Shown piece after piece: positions 57,765 through 64,000 of a DNA stretch of 64,000 nt. The notes under the pieces were generated by a model. That model saw only the letters and a program-made list of their open reading frames with translations. It made no database searches and was not told where the DNA came from. The stretch lies in NCBI GenBank assembly GCA_027946555.1, contig JAPEVC010000064.1, positions 95,745 through 159,744 on the forward strand, written 5' to 3'. The DNA is from Gnomoniopsis sp. IMI 355080 (Eukaryota; Ascomycota; Sordariomycetes; Diaporthales; Gnomoniaceae). Made by a program: the position numbers and the translations under genes. Numbering within the stretch: the first letter of the stretch is position 1; each line of letters opens with the position of its first letter.

Positions 57765-59039
57765 ATGGCAAAATCCAAATCCACAACCTCGACGCCCAAG
57801 GCCAAATCAAAGGTCTCCTCCACACCGAAGTCCGCCCCAGCCATACCCGCCGTTCTCACACTACCCTCGCCCTCCAACCCAGCCCACGAAGACACCGACG
57901 TCGATCTCTCGGACGCAGCTTCCGCACCCGTCGCAGAGACAGCCACCCCTGCGCGTAGACAGGCCAAGCGAAAGGCCCCGCAAGACGACGCCAGTAGCAG
58001 CAGGAACAGCAGCAGCCTGACCAACAAGAAGCCCAAGGTCTCGGTGCATACCGAACAAGCCGCGCTGACGTCTACGTCGGCCAGCGGCAAGAAGGCCACT
58101 CACAAGCACCGCAACGTCCGCATCGAGATCCCGGTAGGGTCGCCCATGGACTCCTCCTCAACAACAACACCAGCAGCCAAAGGAAAGCACATCGTCTTCA
58201 ATGATGCCGACAATGATGATGCCGAGGAGGATCCGAGCGAATTCTTCACGCCGCAAGAGGACGTGAAGACCAACCCCTTGGAAGCGCAGCTTTCCAAGGC
58301 CGCGGGTGAGGCGAAGAGCGAAGTAGAGGCGGAGAATGGGAATGATGATGATGATGACGACGACGACGACGAGGCGCCCGAGGCAGTTTCCACATCCACA
58401 GCGGCAGCGCAGGCCGCAAAAATTACACAAGCCGCGGCCCGCGCCGTAGAACTACAACAAGGCGAGGAACGACGGAAAAGACAGGAGCGGGACGCCAAGT
58501 TCAGAAAACAGGCCGAGGCGCGAAAGAAACACCAGGGTTCCACTGCGGCGGCGGCGGCGGCGGCGTTGGCGGATGTAGACAGCGACAGCGACAACGATGA
58601 TGCACCTCCTAGCAAAACGCAGTCTGAGAAGCCTCGCCTCGTCACATCACTCGCTACGTCGTCGCGCAAGCGCCTCGACAGACGCAACTTACCCTCCGTG
58701 CTACCGGACGAGTTCCTCGAGTCTGACTCGGAGGCGGGGGATAATGTATCTGAAGAGGAGAAGGAGACGGAGGGCAGTGGCGGGAGGGAGGCGGCAGCAG
58801 CAGCAGCAAAGAAGATCACGTTCAATACGGCGGCTCGACAGGTTGCCAAGGCGGAGCCGCGCCACCCGGCTGATCAGCGTGTGGGTGCAACGGTGTACCG
58901 GGTGATGAAGAAGCAGGGCGAGGCAAAACTTGCGCCGAGGGGTGGCAAGTACTCCAAGAATGCAAAGGAGATGCTCCTGGGAAGAGGGAGGGCAGTGCCG
59001 AGGACCGGGGTGAAGAAGAAGGGCTTTTTGGTGAGGTGA
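57765..59039 (+). CDS. utp16: UTP16/Bud21-like U3 snoRNP (small-subunit processome) protein
   Basis: A single exon of 424 residues from ATG 57765; the three codons before it are open but have no ATG. The protein is low-complexity and highly charged: basic/Ser/Thr N terminus, a run of about nine Asp near residues 195-203, an Arg/Lys/Glu coiled coil (QQGEERRKRQERDAKFRKQ), an Ala run, then the conserved C-terminal part LDRRNLPSVLPDEFLESDSE, KKITFNTAARQVAK, QRVGATVYRVMKKQ and KNAKEMLLGRGR. The last block matches the Utp16/Bud21 family, a component of the 90S pre-ribosome acting in 18S rRNA maturation in the nucleolus. The abundant Asp/Lys tracts fit a nucleolar protein. The assignment rests on the C-terminal motif, since the rest is poorly conserved in this family. 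Confidence 0.8.
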   Translation: MAKSKSTTSTPKAKSKVSSTPKSAPAIPAVLTLPSPSNPAHEDTDVDLSDAASAPVAETATPARRQAKRKAPQDDASSSRNSSSLTNKKPKVSVHTEQAALTSTSASGKKATHKHRNVRIEIPVGSPMDSSSTTTPAAKGKHIVFNDADNDDAEEDPSEFFTPQEDVKTNPLEAQLSKAAGEAKSEVEAENGNDDDDDDDDDEAPEAVSTSTAAAQAAKITQAAARAVELQQGEERRKRQERDAKFRKQAEARKKHQGSTAAAAAAALADVDSDSDNDDAPPSKTQSEKPRLVTSLATSSRKRLDRRNLPSVLPDEFLESDSEAGDNVSEEEKETEGSGGREAAAAAAKKITFNTAARQVAKAEPRHPADQRVGATVYRVMKKQGEAKLAPRGGKYSKNAKEMLLGRGRAVPRTGVKKKGFLVR

Positions 59040-60415
59040 TTGTCTCCCCACAGGGAGGTATGGTGAGTTCATCGGGTGGATGAATGATATGAAATCGTCG
59101 ATATCAAAAGGGGCCATGTGAGAGGGCATGTCCTTCACGGGGTGACACGGAGTTGTCAGTCTCTCTGAACAAGGTCCAGTGTTGTCATTTCTCAACATCA
59201 CGAAGGATTCCAGCAAGCTAGCTTGTGCATCTCCTCATCAATGTCCACCCTTTTTTAATCGTGGTATCAGATGTAGACAATGCTTGCCTCATCTAAGGCA
59301 AGATACTGGGCCTGGCGGCTGGAGTATATCCGTCTGGAGTGACATGTCCCTACGATGAACTCGATAGACTTCAATATTGCAGTCAGAATGGCTCGTTCAG
59401 GCGTGTATGGGGCTGCTATGATAACACCTATCCTTTGCAGTATTTGCATATCGAGGGCAAGGGGGGCGCATATTAAGTAGGCCAGCAAGATGCTCATCTC
59501 GCACTAGCAACTCATCGTAGTACCTCAGCAGTTCTTTGGTCCTGATAGCATCAATCAACGAGGCTTCCTCAGCGCGATAAGTCAGAATTGGCAAAGGGTC
59601 CAATTGACGTTCGGAATAGTGCCACTGCCCTGTCACAGCAACTGTGACAGCAAATGCAATAGGTCATACCCAGGAGAAAGATAGTACGGGGGATATTCAA
59701 CGGGGCTGGAAAAGAAGGAGACAGTTGGGGAAGGTTGTAGTGTTCATATCTTTTGAATTCTTAAAAATTATCAATAATGCTTATACAATAGTAGTATATC
59801 GTAATATGTCTCTTAGTAAGAGCATCGTATGTCCACGAAGTAAATGACAAAGGCCCCCTTGGACAAAACCTTGCCAACAACGCCTGGTCCGCCAGAAATG
59901 CTGATCAGACCTGTGTCGTATCGTGCCCCAAACGCCATCCGATCTAAACAGAGACAGACGAAAAGACGGACGTCCAAATATCCTGCTCTGCATCCAAAAA
60001 AAGAGAAAACCCCCAAAAAACAAGCGAGGACATGCTGAATTGGACATTGACTGTGAGCCATTTCGTGTATACATGACCCACGCACAGCCTTTCCCCGTCC
60101 AACTTTGCATGTTGACCTTGTCCAATCCTCGCTTCCCGTTCCTAAAGCAGACAATCTGATGAAAAAGAAGAATCAAAGTTCTCCTACCAGCTCCCCGGTG
60201 GGTGTGATGCGAGGTAGGTAAGCCTGGCATCCATCGTAATGGACTCCAATAAGTGGGTATCAATAACGCCCAGTCCTGCCGAGTGAAGCAAATGGTAGAT
60301 GGTGATAAAAGTGAAATATCGTAAAGTAAAAAAGACAAGACGCTCGATGTCGTATGGAGTTCCAAGGCGAATTTTCCAAGGGGAAGGAAAAGCAATGAGG
60401 GTTCAACGGATGGCT
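59040..60415. other. 1.4 kb intergenic between convergent genes
   Basis: No gene supported; T-rich on one strand and A-rich on the other, consistent with two 3' UTRs. ORFs overlapping the 3' end of the next gene on both strands are shadows. Confidence 0.5.
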
Positions 60416-61669
60416 CTACATCATCCAGCTCACTGTCATGACCAACAGTGTCATCATGAATAAGGACATGGACGGCCAGCGAGGCATAGTTGAAAGAGCG
60501 CCACTTGTTGTGATCGCCTCTGCAAGCGTCGTATTTGCAAAGTCTGCCCCGCACAATTCGTCCACCATCTCGGCGGCAGTGGTGTACGTGTCCGCGATCG
60601 GTTGTCTCCGGTTCGCTGTCGCCACATGGTAAATACTCATGGTGTCCTGCAAACACGTCCCGCAGAGCGGCACCACGCCGCCGGGCAAGCTCGAGTTGAG
60701 CGGGAGGAAGTAAAAGTACGTCTGTGACGCGTTGGTCGTGTTGGTGACGGCGTCACCGAAGCAGTAAGACTGAGAGGAATCGTCCTTGAGACAGGTGGCG
60801 CTATACACGACCTGGTAGGAAATAAGGCCTAGGTAAGCCTCGGTGACGGTCGGGTTGCCGGCGTCATAGTCGTCGCCGCAGTTCTCAGTTTTGGTGAGGT
60901 TGGAGGCTACGCTGGCCAGGTAATTGGCGCAACTTGTCACGTTGGCGGCACAGGCGTTGTCGAGGACGCGAGAGATGCTGACGAGCGATTTCTCGGCATC
61001 GAAGAAGGAGTTTGAGCCCTGGAAGAAGGGGTGTCAGTACATATTGGGGCGGTGAGGTGTATAGTTCCTAGGGCTCACCTGAAGCAGCAGTGAAATTGGG
61101 TAACACGTCTGGAACTCCTCGGCGTCGATCATATTGTTGATGAATGTAGGACAGGTGGAGCTCGTGAAATTATTTGAGAGACCACCATCAAAGAAGCCCG
61201 GAAGTGGGCTCGACGAGGCGGTTGAGGAGCTGTCCGTCGATGTAGAGGATGCCGACGACGTCGTAGTTGAGCTCGTCAATGTTGATACTGGGATAGACAA
61301 GGTCGTGGTGACCGAAGCAGTTACAGTCCTCTTCCTCAGCTCGTGCTCTTCTGGTTGCAGAGCTGTCCATTTCCCATCCTCCAGGTGCCTTTGCCTCGTG
61401 TCTAGATAGAGTCCCTCCACGAGATCGGGCGTTGCGAGCGGTCGTGGCGTGGCAATGGGTTGTGGGCCCCCATCAAGTTTAGGAAGCCAAATATCGGCAA
61501 CAAGTGCGGGCGCTGGGAGCTCGTCCTCGGGTAATGCCAGGACCGCCGACGAATATAATAACACAATGCCGAGCGCCGTTGCCCATCGAAATCCCGGCCG
61601 TGTTGGCGATGGTGTGAGAGTAGATGCTGAGAAGCTCCAGTGAGGAGTGAAACGAGTGAACGAAGCCAT
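60416..61669 (-). CDS. DUF7729 secreted, probably GPI-anchored protein
   Basis: Reverse-strand exons 61669-61079 and 61018-60416 join into 397 residues over a 60-nt intron; the join gives YPISLLLQ-GSNSFFDAEKS. A hydrophobic segment after about 28 residues (ALGIVLLYSSAVLA) is a signal peptide or signal anchor. A Ser/Thr-rich stretch (about 115-160) precedes the DUF7729 domain: CPTFINNMIDAEEFQTCYPI, SISRVLDNACAANVTSC, DYDAGNPTVTEAYLGLISY, YCFGDAVTNTTN, YFYFLPLNSSLPGGVVPLCG and CLQDTMSIYHVATANRRQPI. The conserved cysteines and several NxT/S sites fit an extracellular glycoprotein. The C terminus is hydrophobic (SLFMMTLLVMTVSWMM) without a charged tail, as in GPI signals. The domain is widespread in filamentous ascomycetes with no known function; surface location is inferred. 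Confidence 0.9.
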
Positions 61670-64000
61670 GATTATATCGCGGCGACAGAGAGCATGTGGA
61701 ACATGTACAACATTATCTGCGTGACACCAAGGCCTGGAATTATGATGAATTCCTTCAATGAGTGACTAGTACCCGGCAGAGCGGGTTCGGGGGGAGCAAG
61801 CCGGGTCGGTTCTGGTGATCCGGTCGAGGCTGATCTCGTTGGAAATAGGTGCGACAGAGAGAGGAAGAGAGAGACTGTCGACGCCGTAAAAGCGATCAGA
61901 CTGGCCGAAGTTAGAATGGTACCGTACGGGACCGTGAAGCTAAATAAGGTTGCCAGTTGGCCAAAAACTGCGGGCAAGCCAAGGAGCACCGACAGCGGCT
62001 AAAACGGAGCGAGTGGCCGTGGACGGGAATAGTAACGCCAATGATAGTTGAGGGTGAGATGGCGAATAAGCCGGCATATGTTGGCTGGACACCAAAGTCG
62101 GTAGGATTGACTGATGGTTTAAGCTTTGGAGTCTTTTGATTAGGGTTATGCTTGGGAATGGGAGTATCCGTAGCTGATAGGGTTGTCCTGGAAAGGAGAG
62201 AAGAGGGTAGAGGAGTGTAGAGGATAGGTGAGGTGAGGTGAGGTGAGGTGGTATGTGAGATGAGGGGCAAGGCACGTCCTCCGATATGTGTTCGTGACCC
62301 GAAAAGCTAGATAGTCGGGACAGCATGTACAGCATGTACCGGAAACAAGTAAAGTAGTAGTAGACGAGAGCCGCCGAGCAGCAGAAACCTTGTCCGACAC
62401 ACAACCAATGAAGGCAGATCGGATGCGTTCAACGGGTGATCTTGTCGCTGACTACAGACTAGACAGACCGACTGACCGACTGGTGAGAAACAAGAGGAAA
62501 CAAAATCAAGAAACTTAGAATAGAAACGGGGCCAAGGCCACGGCCCAAGGAAACAAGCCAAGTTCAACATGGCAGGCAGGGGCCCCATGGCCCTTCCCAT
62601 AGTAAGCCCTCCCATTGTTGTGGACAGGGTACACCTAGGAGCCTACTTGTAGGTACTATGGTAGCTGGCAGTAGGCAGGCTGGCAGGCCAGGTAGGTACA
62701 TACATGGTACAGTACGTATTAAATTATCATCCTGAAAAAGTGCAGGTGGTGTGGGTGGGCACCTCGACCCTATTCTAAATCGAGCCATGCCCGCCTCTCC
62801 AGAAAGCTACAAGTGTCCCCATGTACCGTAATAGTATGTAAGCCACGCCAAAAAGCTAGTCCCTGAACAGGCAATCGGGAAGCATGACCGACGCATTTCT
62901 GGCCCCCTCCCCGGTCCCAAGATTCAATATTCATTTTACCATGGACACACACTACCTACTGTATCCTTGCTGCCCAGAGTCCACCACAGCCCGTCAGCGA
63001 ACGGGTCGGGTTGGTTGGCCTCTCACCCTCGATAGAAATGATCAATTATGTTTTGATGTCTACCTATCGAGAGGGGCCCACGTTGGGGCTTGGCAGGCGT
63101 TGAGAATACCTACGGCACTAATGATCCACGATCTGCAGGGCCCGTTCCCCCGGGTGTGCGCCATGTCGATCCTTTTGGGAATCTAGACTCTCCAGGGAAC
63201 GTGTGCACCTGGTACATGGTAGCGTGCGGGCGTTGTCGCTGTCTCACTACTCTTGTCGCCCGCCGTTCGTCACAATGATCACTCCCCAGCCTGCCAGTGT
63301 GCCGGTTCTTCCACACAAGAGTCACATACTAACGCAGTGAGAGTGGTGCATGGTTTGGGAAACCAAAAAAAATCCTTCCCTTACTTCACCTTGGCCAGCC
63401 CTACCGCACTACTAAGCCTCATGCGGCCAACACCGGAAGCCCAATTCCCATCATGTCAGTCAAGGACATGCATACGTGTGTGTTATTTCGGAGAATACGA
63501 AAACGGCACGCCGGCAGCGACGTGCCTGAACATGACTGCGTACTATGTACTACCGAAAAGGAAGAGAGAAAAAAGGGCTCCACAGTTCTTTTCTTGCCCA
63601 CCTTTCCATCCGAACACCCCGTCCAGACCTTGGACTTTGGTGGGCCCACCTCATTTATAGTACCGAGCAAACATGAGATGAGCGTCCCCACACTTCCAGG
63701 GGTCCATCAAAGCCAAGCTTTCTTTCCAGGTCCAAAGGAACGACAGCATCATCGACATACAAACCCTATCGTGATATTTTTTATTTTTTTTCAGAACAAT
63801 TTCCCACGAGCACACACCCCGTTCCTTACTCACACCGCATCAGCCCTCGTGCCATGGATGCTACTGCAGCCGCATCGGAGAAGTGACCCAGCGCCTGACC
63901 GTGTTCTTCTTCCTTCCCGCTTATGCCATAGTAATCCTGCCGACTACCCGTTCGGATCGGGGATGGGGTGGGGAGCGGTCTGGGCCCTTGTGATTTAGTT
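61670..64000. other. 2.3 kb right-edge region without a supported gene
   Basis: Contains a GAGGT repeat at 62226-62250 and a TACTATGGTA copy at 62654-62663. A reverse ORF of 105 residues (61672-61989) with hydrophobic stretches lies just upstream of the DUF7729 gene in another frame, and a forward ORF (63453-63998) has no domain. The 61.7-62.4 kb part is probably the promoter and leader of the DUF7729 gene. Confidence 0.5.
62226..62250. repeat. Tandem GGTGA repeat, five units
   Basis: GGTGAGGTGAGGTGAGGTGA followed by GGTGG, upstream of the DUF7729 gene. Confidence 0.9.

Noticed and set aside
61672..61989. Reverse ORF of 105 codons with hydrophobic stretches before the DUF7729 start
   Set aside because: In a different frame from the DUF7729 gene, no ATG-context support, and probably part of its leader.
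63453..63998. Forward ORF of 181 codons at the right edge
   Set aside because: No domain, passes through T- and A-runs, and the composition is intergenic.
1..64000. Secondary-metabolite gene cluster around the velvet, hydrolase and surface-protein genes
   Set aside because: No polyketide synthase, peptide synthetase, terpene synthase or P450 is present; the genes belong to unrelated functions.

Overview
This window is nuclear DNA of a filamentous ascomycete, most likely a Sordariomycete. The signs are short introns (about 50 to 250 nt, mostly 50 to 130) with GT(A/G)NG donors, CTRAC branch points and YAG acceptors, moderately GC-rich exons, long pyrimidine-rich leaders, and a gene set typical of the group: velvet protein, DUF7729-type secreted protein, PKA catalytic subunit with a polyglutamine N terminus. 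The species cannot be named from the sequence. No rRNA, convincing tRNA, complete transposon, CRISPR or biosynthetic gene cluster is visible. All gene models below were spliced by hand.

Layout. 1-719 (-) is the N-terminal part of a serine-rich protein cut by the window edge. After a 5.5 kb gene-free stretch comes a forward block: F-box/LRR protein with a C-terminal CaaX box (6243-8312), mitochondrial DEAD-box helicase of the MRH4 type (9295-11160), dienelactone hydrolase (11576-12482), NSRP1-like splicing protein (12935-14167), L-type lectin cargo receptor (15342-16487), PKA catalytic subunit (19277-21056) and a CorA-fold membrane protein (22937-25114). Next are three reverse genes: an unrecognised Ser-rich protein (25930-27170), a tau55-like histidine phosphatase (29545-30770) and a GPI-anchored cysteine-rich protein (31652-32377).

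Another reverse gene, for a CBM48/AMPK-glycogen-binding protein with AEVADTAA-type repeats and a C-terminal membrane anchor (34690-37639), diverges from IWR1 (39336-40771). A basic/Ser-rich protein of unknown function (41775-43487, -) is followed by an 8.2 kb stretch without a supportable gene, then a velvet-domain regulator (51731-53062, +). A Sel1/TPR-like mitochondrial protein (55930-57379, -) and a UTP16/Bud21-like ribosome-biogenesis protein (57765-59039, +) share a 385-bp divergent promoter. The last gene is a DUF7729 secreted protein (60416-61669, -); the final 2.3 kb shows no gene.

The genes are mostly unrelated housekeeping, signalling and surface functions, not a cluster. Three link thematically to gene expression (tau55-like/Pol III, IWR1/Pol II import, NSRP1/splicing), two to organelle biology, and two to signalling and development (PKA, velvet). 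The most unusual signals are a 10-mer, TACTATGGTA, that recurs seven times in the right part of the window and partly bounds a 0.7 kb inverted-repeat segment; a palindromic TACCTAGGTA element in intergenic DNA; the CaaX-tailed F-box protein; and the tail-anchored, repeat-bearing CBM48 protein, whose gene contains a likely GC-AG intron.
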